The position numbers were made by a program, and so were the translations under genes. Of a stretch of DNA of 43,353 nt, positions 1 to 8,143 are shown piece by piece. The notes under the pieces are model-generated. The model did no database searches and was not told the origin of the DNA. It saw only the letters and a list, made by a program, of their open reading frames with translations. Positions within the stretch are counted from its first letter, which is position 1. Every line of letters starts with the position of its first letter. Source of the DNA: ZC4RG42 sp036676355 (GTDB lineage Bacteria > Pseudomonadota > Gammaproteobacteria > Burkholderiales > SG8-39); contig JAKFDA010000081.1 in the NCBI GenBank assembly GCA_036676355.1, positions 1 to 43,353 on the forward strand, read 5' to 3'.

Positions 1-1345
1 CAAGGAAATACGTATCGCCGAGACCGAAATGCCCGGTCTCATGGCCATTCGCGAAGAGTTCGCAACGCAACAGCCGCTACGCGGCGCGCGCATCACCGGC
101 AGTCTGCACATGACCATTCAGACCGCGGTGCTGATCGAAACGCTGCAGGCGCTCGGCGCGCAGGTGCGCTGGGCGTCCTGCAATATTTATTCGACTCAGG
201 ATCACGCCGCGGCGGCCATTGCCGCGACCGGCACGCCGGTATACGCCTTCAAAGGCGAATCGCTCGAAGAATACTGGGACTATACGCACAAGATTTTCGA
301 GTGGCCGGATGCCGGATATTCGAACATGATCCTCGACGACGGCGGCGATGCGACGCTGTTGCTGCATCTGGGCGCCAAGGCGGAAAAAGATCCGTCCGTC
401 CTGAATAATCCCGACAGCGAAGAAGAAACCGTGCTGTTCGCGGCCATCAGAGCGAAGCTCGGCAAAGACCCCAAGTGGTACTCGACGCGCATCGCCAAGA
501 TTCTGGGCGTAACCGAAGAAACCACGACCGGCGTGAAGCGGCTGTACCAGATGCACAAGGAAGGTCGCCTGGCCTTCCCGGCAATCAACGTCAACGACTC
601 GGTCACCAAGTCCAAGTTCGACAACCTGTACGGTTGCCGCGAATCGCTGGTCGATGGGATCAAGCGTGCGACCGATGTGATGATCGCGGGCAAGATCGCC
701 GTCGTCGCCGGCTACGGCGACGTAGGCAAAGGCTCGGCACAAGCGCTGCGCGCCCTGTCGGCCCAGGTATGGGTGACCGAAATCGATCCCATCTGCGCGC
801 TGCAGGCGGCCATGGAAGGCTACCGCGTCGTCACGATGGACGAAGCCTGCGACAAGGCCGACATTTTCGTCACCGCGACGGGCAACTACCATGTGATCAC
901 CGCGGATCACATGCGGAAAATGAAAGACCAAGCCATCGTCTGCAATATCGGCCACTTCGATAACGAAATCGACGTCGCCGGCATCAAGCAATACCAGTGG
1001 GAGAACATCAAGCCGCAGGTCGATCACATCATCTTCCCCGACGGCAAGCGCATCATCCTGCTTGCCGAAGGCCGCCTGGTGAACCTGGGTTGCGCGACCG
1101 GTCATCCGTCTTACGTGATGAGTTCCTCGTTCGCCAATCAAACCCTTGCGCAAATCGAGCTTTATTCCCACACCAAGCAGTATCCGGTCGGCGTTTACGT
1201 GCTGCCGAAACATCTGGACGAAAAAGTGGCACGGCTGCAGTTGAAGAAGCTCAGCGCGCAGTTGACCGAACTGAGCGATGCACAGGCGCGCTATATCGGG
1301 GTGGCGAAGGAAGGCCCGTACAAGGCCGACCACTACCGTTATTGA
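1..1345 (+). CDS. ahcY: Adenosylhomocysteinase (S-adenosyl-L-homocysteine hydrolase), 5' partial
   Basis: Cytosolic enzyme that reversibly splits S-adenosylhomocysteine into adenosine and homocysteine, removing the inhibitory by-product of SAM-dependent methylation. The frame is open from base 2 with the family segment KEIRIAETEMPGLMAIREEF, so the true start lies upstream; about 20 N-terminal residues are probably missing by comparison with typical family members. The internal ATG at 29 is not the start. Visible landmarks are GARITGSLHMT (substrate domain), the Rossmann NAD motif GYGDVGKG, and the C-terminal LQLKKLSAQL and KADHYRY end typical of the family. An MTHFR-like gene follows 84 bases downstream, consistent with a methyl-cycle operon. 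Any SAH riboswitch would lie outside the window. The identification is firm. Confidence 0.97.
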   Translation, partial: KEIRIAETEMPGLMAIREEFATQQPLRGARITGSLHMTIQTAVLIETLQALGAQVRWASCNIYSTQDHAAAAIAATGTPVYAFKGESLEEYWDYTHKIFEWPDAGYSNMILDDGGDATLLLHLGAKAEKDPSVLNNPDSEEETVLFAAIRAKLGKDPKWYSTRIAKILGVTEETTTGVKRLYQMHKEGRLAFPAINVNDSVTKSKFDNLYGCRESLVDGIKRATDVMIAGKIAVVAGYGDVGKGSAQALRALSAQVWVTEIDPICALQAAMEGYRVVTMDEACDKADIFVTATGNYHVITADHMRKMKDQAIVCNIGHFDNEIDVAGIKQYQWENIKPQVDHIIFPDGKRIILLAEGRLVNLGCATGHPSYVMSSSFANQTLAQIELYSHTKQYPVGVYVLPKHLDEKVARLQLKKLSAQLTELSDAQARYIGVAKEGPYKADHYRY

Positions 1346-1374
1346 GCGAACCGCCAACCTTACTCATGGCCTTG

Positions 1375-1407
1375 CCGATCAGTGCGCTCAAACAGTGCGT
1401 TGATCGG
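1375..1407 (+). repeat. Inverted repeat between ahcY and the MTHFR-like gene
   Basis: CCGATCA (1375-1381) and TGATCGG (1401-1407) form a perfect 7-bp stem around a 19-nt loop. The loop region also carries CAGTGCG twice in direct orientation. Only three T follow, so it is a poor intrinsic terminator. It sits 22 bases before the next start codon and could tune read-through or translation. No known family is recognised. Confidence 0.35.
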
Positions 1408-1429
1408 TTTCGACTAAAGGAGCGCGCTC

Positions 1430-2389
1430 ATGCAAGCGACCCAAGAAACGGCCGCAGCAGCGCAGTTGCGTGCGCGGCTAGCCGATCGCAACCAGACGAT
1501 CCGGCTGTACGGCACTACGCCCCCGCGTCTCGCCTCGCCCGCAGACGTCATTCGTGACGCTGCCGAAAAGCTCGCCCAGCGGGTGCAGGCGCTGCCGGTG
1601 GACGCAGTGGTGGTGTATGACATTCAGGACGAATCGGGGCGGACCAAAGTCCCGCGTCCTTTCCCCTTCAAAGGCACCGTCGATCCGCGCGACTATTCGA
1701 AACTGCTCGGAGAGCTGGCCGGATTGCCGACGATCAACTACAAGAGCCTGGGTGTGCTGGACGAGCAGGCCTGGCGACAATGGCTGGACGAAACCGCAGA
1801 TAACTATGCCGTATCCCATCTGTCCGTGGTGGGCCGGCCCACCTCGGGAATTCGTTATCCTCTGAGCCTGGCCGACGCGATCCAGATGGCGCGCCAGCAC
1901 GCGGGCGGCTTCACGCTCGGCGGCGTAATGATTGCCGAGCGTGACAGTCCGGATTGCAGTGAAGGCGCTCGCCTGCTCGCCAAGGCCATCGAGGGGTGCA
2001 ATTACTTCATTTCGCAGACGGTCTACCACGCCAAGCCGACCGTGGCGGTGCTGAAGGAATATCTGCGCGACTGCCGGGGCGCCGGCGTGGAACCGCGACG
2101 TATCGTGCTGACGTTCGCGCCATGCGGTCGCGAAAAAACCATGGCCTTCATCAAGTGGCTGGGCGTGCGCATTACGCCCGAGTGCGAACGCGCCATCCTC
2201 GGCGCCGCCAATCCGCTGGAGAAGTCGATCGAAATCTGCAAAGACAACCTGCGCGAAATTCTCGATCAGAATTACGTCGGCCGCATTCCGCTGGGCATTA
2301 ACGTGGAAAGCGTCTCCATTGTTCGAGAGGAGATCGACGCGACGATCGATCTGTTTCACCAACTCTCGGAAGTGCTCGGGGGTAAGTAG
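1430..2389 (+). CDS. Methylenetetrahydrofolate reductase-like protein (divergent MetF family)
   Basis: 319 residues, probably a FAD-linked TIM-barrel oxidoreductase of the MTHFR superfamily, which reduces 5,10-methylene-THF to 5-methyl-THF for methionine synthesis. The start ATG has AAAGGAG about 7 bases upstream. The N-terminal TTPPR stretch sits where classical MetF has EFFPP. The middle region (SVVGRPTSG, GGFTLGGVMIAER) and RRIVLTFAPCG fit the fold, but conservation with the usual proteobacterial MetF looks weak and the protein is longer than the usual ~280 residues. It resembles what I remember of the divergent mycobacterial MTHFR type. Position directly after ahcY supports a one-carbon role, since homocysteine and methyl-THF are the two substrates of methionine synthase. 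Substrate and cofactor are inferred from context. Confidence 0.65.
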   Translation: MQATQETAAAAQLRARLADRNQTIRLYGTTPPRLASPADVIRDAAEKLAQRVQALPVDAVVVYDIQDESGRTKVPRPFPFKGTVDPRDYSKLLGELAGLPTINYKSLGVLDEQAWRQWLDETADNYAVSHLSVVGRPTSGIRYPLSLADAIQMARQHAGGFTLGGVMIAERDSPDCSEGARLLAKAIEGCNYFISQTVYHAKPTVAVLKEYLRDCRGAGVEPRRIVLTFAPCGREKTMAFIKWLGVRITPECERAILGAANPLEKSIEICKDNLREILDQNYVGRIPLGINVESVSIVREEIDATIDLFHQLSEVLGGK

Positions 2390-2420
2390 CCGCTTGCCGC
2401 GGCGAAGCAACTCTTCACAA

Positions 2421-2447
2421 CGCCCTGCCTTGGGCAGGGCGTTTTTT
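2421..2447 (+). terminator. Rho-independent terminator after the ahcY unit
   Basis: CGCCCTGCC (2421-2429) pairs perfectly with GGCAGGGCG (2433-2441) around a 3-nt loop and is followed by six T (2442-2447). It lies 31 bases after the MTHFR-like stop codon. This is a textbook intrinsic terminator. Confidence 0.93.
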
Positions 2448-2462
2448 CAGCTCAAGCGATAA

Positions 2463-2600
2463 TCAACCGCTCACGATCATGACAATCACCGCGCCTGCGG
2501 CGATGCTGAATCCGATCCCACCGGCCAGGGCCAGCCCCAATGTACCGGCAAAATCAGCCAGTACGGCCCAACCATTCGATCTTGTCGTTTTCACCTTCAT
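2463..2600 (-). CDS. Possible 45-residue single-pass membrane protein
   Basis: Short open frame reading MKVKTTRSNG at its start and then a continuous hydrophobic, glycine/alanine-rich segment of about 30 residues ending MIVSG. It would form one transmembrane helix with a basic N-terminus. The ATG at 2600 overlaps the TGA of the preceding minus-strand frame as ATGA, a pattern typical of translational coupling. An alternative in-frame ATG at 2624 would give 53 residues. There is no recognisable family and no strong Shine-Dalgarno. It runs toward the ahcY-unit terminator. It could be a chance frame; conservation would decide. Confidence 0.35.
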   Translation of the reverse strand: MKVKTTRSNGWAVLADFAGTLGLALAGGIGFSIAAGAVIVMIVSG

Positions 2601-2722
2601 TCCTGTGCTTTCTTCTGCGTCCATAACGATGCCAAGCCTGGAGCCGCGAGACTACCTACGAATTGAGGCAAAAAAAGGGCAATCGCAAATGCGACTGCGT
2701 ATTGCTTCTCCCTTCGACGCAT
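2597..2722 (-). CDS. Possible 41-residue small membrane protein
   Basis: Minus-strand frame starting MRRREKQYAVAFAIALFLPQ and ending with a charged WTQKKAQE tail. A basic N-terminus plus about 24 hydrophobic residues suggests a small inner-membrane protein or uncleaved signal anchor. The frame is open further upstream (to 2920), but that part is Arg/Cys-rich and unlike a protein, so I take the internal ATG at 2722. Its stop overlaps the next frame's start by 4 nt. Together these two frames are the only coding candidates in the 540-base gap before the response regulator. Function unknown. Confidence 0.3.
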   Translation of the reverse strand: MRRREKQYAVAFAIALFLPQFVGSLAAPGLASLWTQKKAQE

Positions 2723-2930
2723 CCCGTCGCCCGCCGTGATGCGCGGATACTCGTCCTTGCGGTCCAGAGCGCCGCCCCATTGTCCCGCGTACCGAGGCTG
2801 CCGGCATCGGCTGCCACATTTCTTTGCACAGCAGGCCCCGTCGTTCCAACGCTTGGTCCCGCGCATTTTCAATGTGCCACGGCGAGTGCTACCATGCGCG
2901 CGCAAAAAGAATAAAGCCATAAGGGGCGCT

Positions 2931-3635
2931 GTGAAGATCCTGGTAGTGGATGATCATCCGCTCATCCTCGAAGCCTTACAGCACGTACTGCAGCAACTCG
3001 ACAAGGAGGTCGAGGTTCTGGCTGCACAAAACGCGCAAAGTGGCCGCGACCTGGTTGCGAACAACCCGGACGCCGGGTTATTGCTGCTCGACCTGCATCT
3101 GCCGGGCGCCTTCGGCATGTCCCTGCTGACCGAACTGCGGCAATCGTTTCCCACTGTGCCGGTGGTCGTTTTGTCCGCCTCCGATCGGCGCGACGATGTA
3201 TTCCAGGCGATCGAGTTGGGCGCGATGGGATACATCCCCAAATGCTCCACCAACATCGTGATGCTTCAGGCACTGCGCCTTATTTTGTCCGGCGGCGTAT
3301 ACCTTCCGCCCGAAATATTTACCCAGCGAGACGCCGCGGAGACGGCCACGGCGCACCTCCCTGAATCGATTGTCGCATCCGTCGTGCGTCCGCGCGATCT
3401 CGGCCTGACCGCACGTCAGGCGCAGGTTTTTGCGCTCATCCTGCAGGGAAAATCCAACAAGCTGATTTGCCGCGAACTGGGCCTCGCGGAGGGCACCGTC
3501 AAGATTCACGTCGCCGCAATTCTGCGCGCGCTCAACGTGAACAGCCGTACACAGGCCGTCGTTGAAGCCAGCCGCCTCGGTCTGCAACTCGACGGCGTGC
3601 TGCCCAGCCGGCGGCCCGACAACATCGAGCATTAA
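2931..3635 (+). CDS. NarL/FixJ-type response regulator with LuxR DNA-binding domain
   Basis: 234 residues from a GTG start preceded by AAGGGG. The frame is open further upstream, but receiver homology begins exactly at VKILVVDDHP, so the GTG is chosen. Receiver domain about residues 1-120: acidic pair D7/D8, phosphoacceptor D54 in LLLLDLHLPG, and the conserved Lys in GYIPK. LuxR/GerE helix-turn-helix about residues 162-220: LGLTARQAQVFALILQGKSN followed by LGLAEGTVKIHVAAIL. It is a cytosolic transcription factor activated by phosphorylation. The hybrid histidine kinase starts about 120 bases downstream on the same strand and is the likely partner, but the hybrid kinase also carries its own receiver, so the wiring is inferred. 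Confidence 0.92.
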   Translation: MKILVVDDHPLILEALQHVLQQLDKEVEVLAAQNAQSGRDLVANNPDAGLLLLDLHLPGAFGMSLLTELRQSFPTVPVVVLSASDRRDDVFQAIELGAMGYIPKCSTNIVMLQALRLILSGGVYLPPEIFTQRDAAETATAHLPESIVASVVRPRDLGLTARQAQVFALILQGKSNKLICRELGLAEGTVKIHVAAILRALNVNSRTQAVVEASRLGLQLDGVLPSRRPDNIEH

Positions 3636-3757
3636 CAACGCGGCAGGGGTTGATCCCCTATGCGGCACAAGCGCCAGATGACGACTGCCGTTCATTTCGG
3701 CGTTGCATTCCGATTTGCGCGCGCCGTACGTCGGCGCCCCATAAGCGAAAGACAACT

Positions 3758-5548
3758 ATGGAATTGCCGCTCAGCAATGTTGCAGCAGACGACAAGGTGC
3801 CGCTCGCGCGCAAAATCCGCGCCGAGCAGATCCGCCTGGTCTTCATGCATTCGCCCACCACGACCGTCGCCTCGCTGTTCGCCACCCTGTGTTTAGCCTG
3901 GATCGTATCCGGCCAGACGCCGACCAGCCTATGGGTGCCATGGTGCCTTGCAATGCTGACGCACCAGGCCATGCGGGTATGGCACTACCGTCGTTTCCGC
4001 CGCGCGAATCCCGGTCATCTTGATGCTGACAAGTGGGGACGCCTTTACGTCCGCACCATCGTCGTTGCCGGTCTTATCTGGGGAAGCGCCGGCGTACTGC
4101 TGTACGCCTCCGACTCGTCCATCACGCTGACCTATCTCGCGATGCTGTTGTTCTGCATCGTCGCCGTCTCGACCGGCTCGCTCGCGATTTACGTGCCCGC
4201 CTTCTACATACTCAGCATATTGGTCGTCACGCCCTTTGTCGTGCGTACCTTCATCGGCGGCAGCGCATTCGAACTTGCGCTCGGCATTCCAATCGCTATC
4301 GGCACCCTCGCCGCACTGTCCTTCGGGCGCCGGGTCAATCAACTCGTGCACGAATCGATCCGTCGCCGATTCGAGAACATGGAACTAATTGCGGAACTGA
4401 AGCGGCAGAAGGCCATCGCCGATACGGCGCGCCTGCAGGCGGAGGCAGCCAATCGCTCCAAGACGCAGTTCTTCGCTGCAGCAAGCCATGATCTGCGGCA
4501 GCCTTTGCATGCATTGGGGCTGTTCGGAGCAGCGCTCTCGGAAAAAATTCGCGACCCGGAAGTACTCAGCGTAGTGAAGAGCATCAACACCTCTGTGAAC
4601 GCGCTGGAAGAGCTGTTTCACGAGTTGCTCGATATTTCCAAAATCGACGCAGGCATCGTCCGTGCGGAAACAAGCGATTTCCAGATCGGGCCGATTCTAG
4701 ACCGCTTACGGTCGGAGTTCGGACCCGAAGCATTGGAAAAAGGCTTGCGACTGCGGGTGCGCAAGAGCGATGCGATCGTGCGCAGCGATCCGATACTGGT
4801 GGAGCGCGTGCTGCGCAACCTTCTTACCAATGCGATCCGATACACACAGAAGGGCGGCATCGTTCTCGGCTGTCGGGCGCGCAACGACAGGCTTGTTATC
4901 GAGATCTGGGATTCGGGCCCCAGGATCACGCCCGACCAGCGCCAGCGGATATTCGAAGAGTTTTACCAGATCGACAACGTCGAACGATCGAACCGCAAAG
5001 GGCTCGGGCTGGGGCTCGCGATCGTGCGAAGGCTCGCTCACCTGCTCGGCACGGAGATCGGCCTGGTTTCGCAACCCGGATACGGAACGGTGTTTCGCTT
5101 CGGCTTGCCGCGCGGCCACGCTACCAAGGTGGATCAGCGCAGCGCCGCCGCATCAAGCTGCTTGCAAGGGCGCCTGATCGTGGTCGTCGACGATGAGAGC
5201 ACCATTGTGGAGGGCATGGAGGCATTGCTGGCCGAATGGGGCGCCGAAGTGATCTGCTCGACCACCGGTGTCGATATCATCGAGCGGGTGCATGAATCCG
5301 GGCGGCTGCCGGACCTCATTATCGCGGACTATCGGCTTGCCGAAACGGAAACCGGTACGCAGGTCATCGAGCGCTTACGCAAGGAACTCGATCCCGAAAT
5401 CCCGGCCATTCTGATTACCGGCAGCACAACGCCCGAACGTGTCGAGGAAGCCAGATCGCACGACTACCACCTGCTGGTGAAACCTGTGTTACCCGCCAAG
5501 CTGCGCACATTGATCAACTTCAAGCTGCAGAAAACCGCACCGACATAG
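3758..5548 (+). CDS. Membrane-bound hybrid sensor histidine kinase
   Basis: 596 residues. N-terminal half (about 35-190) has five to six hydrophobic segments and no periplasmic domain, so it may sense a membrane-associated signal. A coiled stretch (about 195-235) leads to the HisKA domain with phosphoacceptor H244 in AASHDLRQPLHALGLF. HATPase: N-box NLLTNAIRYT (354-363), G1 region DSGPRI (385-390), G2 GLGLGL (415-420). C-terminal receiver: D478/D479, phosphoacceptor D524 in IIADYRL, K575. The G1 box has Arg389 where the DxGxG motif normally has the second Gly, so ATP handling may be altered. Start chosen at the ATG after GCGAAAGACAACT; the frame is open upstream to 3650, but that region overlaps the intergenic leader. 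It follows the response regulator and is presumed co-transcribed. Confidence 0.9.
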   Translation: MELPLSNVAADDKVPLARKIRAEQIRLVFMHSPTTTVASLFATLCLAWIVSGQTPTSLWVPWCLAMLTHQAMRVWHYRRFRRANPGHLDADKWGRLYVRTIVVAGLIWGSAGVLLYASDSSITLTYLAMLLFCIVAVSTGSLAIYVPAFYILSILVVTPFVVRTFIGGSAFELALGIPIAIGTLAALSFGRRVNQLVHESIRRRFENMELIAELKRQKAIADTARLQAEAANRSKTQFFAAASHDLRQPLHALGLFGAALSEKIRDPEVLSVVKSINTSVNALEELFHELLDISKIDAGIVRAETSDFQIGPILDRLRSEFGPEALEKGLRLRVRKSDAIVRSDPILVERVLRNLLTNAIRYTQKGGIVLGCRARNDRLVIEIWDSGPRITPDQRQRIFEEFYQIDNVERSNRKGLGLGLAIVRRLAHLLGTEIGLVSQPGYGTVFRFGLPRGHATKVDQRSAAASSCLQGRLIVVVDDESTIVEGMEALLAEWGAEVICSTTGVDIIERVHESGRLPDLIIADYRLAETETGTQVIERLRKELDPEIPAILITGSTTPERVEEARSHDYHLLVKPVLPAKLRTLINFKLQKTAPT

Positions 5549-5606
5549 CGGCCGCGCGACTCAACCGGCAATGCCGATCGACGCTCAGACGGCGCACCGA
5601 CACCGC

Positions 5607-6533
5607 TCACTGCTTCACCAGACTCAAAAGGTCGTTGATCTCGGTCTGCCGCGCCCGAGCAAGGACGTCATCGGTCCGTATGTCGAAACTTTCGCAGCCT
5701 TCGACATACGCGTCGGCATAGCTTTCATGCAGCAACTGCACATCGGTCACGCCGTCGCCGTGCACACGCCTGGCGACATGGCCGAGCGCGTAAGTTTTGG
5801 CAAAGCAGGCCTCGGAAGCCGCCATCGACGGTTCTGTGCGCGTACGCGGTCGATCCAGCGCGCCCCCGAGAATCAGCTTTCCGCATGCTTCGACATACTG
5901 CGAAACCGGCTCCACGCCGACGCTCGACATGAGCGCCTTGATCCGGCCCCGATCGGGCTCATGGCCGAAGGCCTTGCCGATGCGATAAATCATTTTCATC
6001 TGCAACGGAATTGCAGCGAGCAGCGCAAGCGGCTCGGCCCGTGCCGCCAGCGCGCCGGTCAACACGGCATAGTCATCGACAATACGCGCCAGTGTCGCCG
6101 CATCGACCGGATGAGCCGAGGCGGGCGGCACACGGCTCGGATCAGACTGCAGCGGCACACCGATCACGGCATCGGCCTCGCGCTCAAAGGACCGCGCCGT
6201 CCGTACATCGAGCGCCAGCGCCACGCGCAGGTGTTCCAGAAATGCGTGCTCCGGATCGCTATGCGCGCTATCCGCATTGCAAATGCATACTGCCACTTCG
6301 TATGCGAGCAGCTTCAGTTCCGGCCGCTGCAGCGGCGCGGCGATCTGCGCAAGGGCCAATCGCCCGAGCATGATTTCGCGCAACGTCGCGGCAAGGTTTT
6401 CGCCGGCAGCTTCGGAAAGTATCTCGGCGACGCGGCGCAGTTGCGATAGTGCAGACGCATCATTCGCAGGGTCCGCACAGGCGGACAGCAATGCAAGCCT
6501 CAACAAATTCAGCCGATCTTCAGTCTCCATCAT
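5607..6533 (-). CDS. TerB-like / DUF697-like domain protein
   Basis: 308 residues from ATG 6533 (AGGA about 8 bases upstream); the frame continues 15 codons further to 6578. Mostly helical, Ala/Leu-rich, with no signal peptide. Around residues 65-110 the pattern LKLLAYEVAVCICNADS followed by HAFLEHLRVAL is TerB-like (tellurite-resistance fold, often membrane or metal-stress associated). Around residues 180-225 IPLQMKMIYRIGKAFGHE and SVGVEPVSQYV resemble DUF697-type segments. It diverges from the ZIP transporter across a ~270-bp gap that holds a palindrome, suggesting joint regulation and perhaps a metal or envelope-stress role. No specific function is claimed. It is convergent with the histidine kinase, whose stop is 58 bases away. 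Confidence 0.65.
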   Translation of the reverse strand: MMETEDRLNLLRLALLSACADPANDASALSQLRRVAEILSEAAGENLAATLREIMLGRLALAQIAAPLQRPELKLLAYEVAVCICNADSAHSDPEHAFLEHLRVALALDVRTARSFEREADAVIGVPLQSDPSRVPPASAHPVDAATLARIVDDYAVLTGALAARAEPLALLAAIPLQMKMIYRIGKAFGHEPDRGRIKALMSSVGVEPVSQYVEACGKLILGGALDRPRTRTEPSMAASEACFAKTYALGHVARRVHGDGVTDVQLLHESYADAYVEGCESFDIRTDDVLARARQTEINDLLSLVKQ

Positions 6534-6580
6534 CCATTCAATCCTATTGTCGCGCTCATTGCATACGATAAGGTCCATTG

Positions 6581-6600
6581 GGTTGAAAGCACTTTCGACC
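6581..6600. promoter_or_regulatory. Palindrome in the divergent TerB-like/ZIP intergenic region
   Basis: GGTTGAAAG (6581-6589) and CTTTCGACC (6592-6600) are inverted repeats separated by CA, with one mismatch in nine. Its size and position between divergent genes fit a dimeric repressor or activator site. It does not resemble the Zur or Fur consensus I know. The regulator is unknown. Confidence 0.35.
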
Positions 6601-6804
6601 CGAAAGTTCCGGCGCGCATTGAGTCTGCGCGCGAATCGGCGCGTTCAGAAGGTAATGCAGCAAATTCCCGAAGCCGGAAAGGCATCCGCTTTTGTCTATC
6701 GGACTGTTGCAGACAATGAATTGGACCGTCGCGGATGTAATCGCTATGGTCGAAGGCAATCATCCGATGGAGCATTCAAAAACCACTCGAGCCGAGGTGA
6801 AACC

Positions 6805-7671
6805 ATGACGACCGCCGTACTCGCAGCCAGACAATTGATCCAGCAACGCGAACATCGCACGTTGCTGCTAGTGCTTGCGGCCCTCGGCCTGGTCATATTC
6901 GGCGCGCTGTTGTCGAGCGCGGTCGCGCATTCGCCCGCACTCGACGCGGCGATGCTTGCCACTGCATTCACCGCGCTCGCCACCGGCGTCGGCGCCTTGC
7001 CCGCGCTATTCGTTGGCAATGTGTCGTCGCGTGGCGAGAGCGCCATGCTCGGCTTCAGCGCCGGAATCATGCTGGCCGCGGCGGCATTCTCGCTTGCGCT
7101 GCCCGCGCTGCAACTCGGCACGGCGGCGATTGTCGCGGGCGGAATCGCCCTCGGTGCCGGTGCCATGCTACTGATCGATCAATGGCTGCCGCACGCACAT
7201 ACGCCGAACGGCGCGGCACATCGCCACAGCAGCCTGGCGCGTGTCTGGCTCATCGTGCTCGCCGTCGCGCTGCACAACATCCCCGAAGGACTGGCGGTCG
7301 GCGTTGCGCACGCAAGCGGCGCAACGCAAGGCACTGCCGTGACGCTTGGCATCGCGGCGCAGAATCTGCCGGAGGGTCTCATTGTTGCGTGGGCAATGCG
7401 CACGCTGCACTTCAGTCGGTCGAACAGCGTGCTGATCGCGCTGGCGACGGGTTTGATGGAGCCGATCGGCGCGCTCGTCGGCGTTGTATTGCTCGGTCTG
7501 TCGACGGCCTTGCTGCCCTGGGGGCTGGCATTTGCCGCCGGCGCAATGATTTTCGTGGTGAGTCATGAGATCATTCCGCAATCCCATCGTTACGGCCATG
7601 AAGGCCATGCAACGACCGGCGTCACCGCGGGCTTTGTCACTATGTTGCTGCTTGCCGGTACGCTGATCTGA
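6805..7671 (+). CDS. ZIP-family divalent metal transporter (ZupT/GufA-like)
   Basis: 288-residue inner-membrane protein with about eight hydrophobic segments, a normal ZIP size. It should import Zn2+ or related divalent metals into the cytosol. Metal-site motifs are intact: HNIPEG at 157-162 in TM4, QNLPEG at 186-191 in TM5, E219, and SHEIIP at 253-258. A His-rich loop (HAHTPNGAAHRHS, about 130-142) precedes TM4, as in many ZIPs. Start chosen at the ATG with GAGGTG just upstream; the frame is open much further upstream but over non-protein-like sequence. A PAS protein begins 24 bases after its stop and is probably co-transcribed. Metal specificity cannot be read from the sequence. Confidence 0.9.
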   Translation: MTTAVLAARQLIQQREHRTLLLVLAALGLVIFGALLSSAVAHSPALDAAMLATAFTALATGVGALPALFVGNVSSRGESAMLGFSAGIMLAAAAFSLALPALQLGTAAIVAGGIALGAGAMLLIDQWLPHAHTPNGAAHRHSSLARVWLIVLAVALHNIPEGLAVGVAHASGATQGTAVTLGIAAQNLPEGLIVAWAMRTLHFSRSNSVLIALATGLMEPIGALVGVVLLGLSTALLPWGLAFAAGAMIFVVSHEIIPQSHRYGHEGHATTGVTAGFVTMLLLAGTLI

Positions 7672-7695
7672 TCAGCAATATTCCGGGAGGACACA

Positions 7696-8082
7696 ATGCA
7701 GCAAGAGAATTTGCCTTACGAAGGCATCGTCAATGGCATCAGCGAAGCGCTCATTTATGCGGATCGACAGGGCATCATTCGCTGGTGGAGCGAAGGTGCG
7801 GAACGACTGTTCGGTTTTTCCAAGGAGGAAGCGCTCGGCACTTCGCTCGATCTCATCATTCCGGAGAAACTGCGCGAAGGGCACTGGAAAGGCTTCAACG
7901 CAGCGATGGAAAGCGGCGTCATCAAACACTATGGCCGCATCATGATGACGCGCTCGCTGCATAAGACGCAGGAGAAGATATACGTCGACATGAGCTTCCA
8001 CCTCGTGAAGGACGCAAGCGGCAAGGTGATCGGCTCGTCGGCCATTGCTCGTCCGACGCCGCCCCGTCAGCCGACCAAATGA
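7696..8082 (+). CDS. Single PAS-domain protein
   Basis: 128 residues, essentially one PAS domain: ISEALIYADRQGIIRWWSEGAERLFGFSKEEALG (about 15-49, core beta strands and the G-ERLFGF signature), LIIPEKLRE, then the C-terminal VDMSFHLVKDASGKVIGSSAIAR strands. Strong ribosome site GGGAGG 7 bases before ATG. No output domain, signal peptide or membrane segment, so it is a cytosolic sensor or ligand-binding module that must act through a partner. It lies directly behind the ZIP transporter and ahead of a terminator, so the two form a bicistronic unit; it could bind haem, flavin or a small molecule, none of which can be deduced here. Confidence 0.88.
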   Translation: MQQENLPYEGIVNGISEALIYADRQGIIRWWSEGAERLFGFSKEEALGTSLDLIIPEKLREGHWKGFNAAMESGVIKHYGRIMMTRSLHKTQEKIYVDMSFHLVKDASGKVIGSSAIARPTPPRQPTK

Positions 8083-8094
8083 GCCCGCTCAAAT

Positions 8095-8123
8095 AAAAAA
8101 GGCGGCCCGCGGGTCGCCTTTTT
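8095..8123. terminator. Bidirectional intrinsic terminator
   Basis: Six A (8095-8100), GGCGGCCC (8101-8108), loop GC, GGGTCGCC (8111-8118), five T (8119-8123). The stem has one G-T wobble. Placed between the converging PAS and aminotransferase genes, with A and T tracts on both sides, it can serve both strands. Confidence 0.9.
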
Positions 8124-8143
8124 AATGCACCTCGCAACCGCAA

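Noticed and set aside
77..1357. Long open frame antisense to ahcY; similar long antisense frames at 24676-26496, 31612-33654 and 34383-36134
   Set aside because: They mirror well-recognised genes in high-GC sequence, are Arg/His/Gln-rich and have no recognisable motifs or ribosome sites.
2479..2739. 86-codon plus-strand open frame
   Set aside because: Low-complexity composition, no ribosome site, and opposite to the more protein-like minus-strand frames.
2736..2930. N-terminal extension of the response regulator
   Set aside because: Arg/Cys/His-rich sequence before the receiver domain; homology and a ribosome site support the GTG at 2931.
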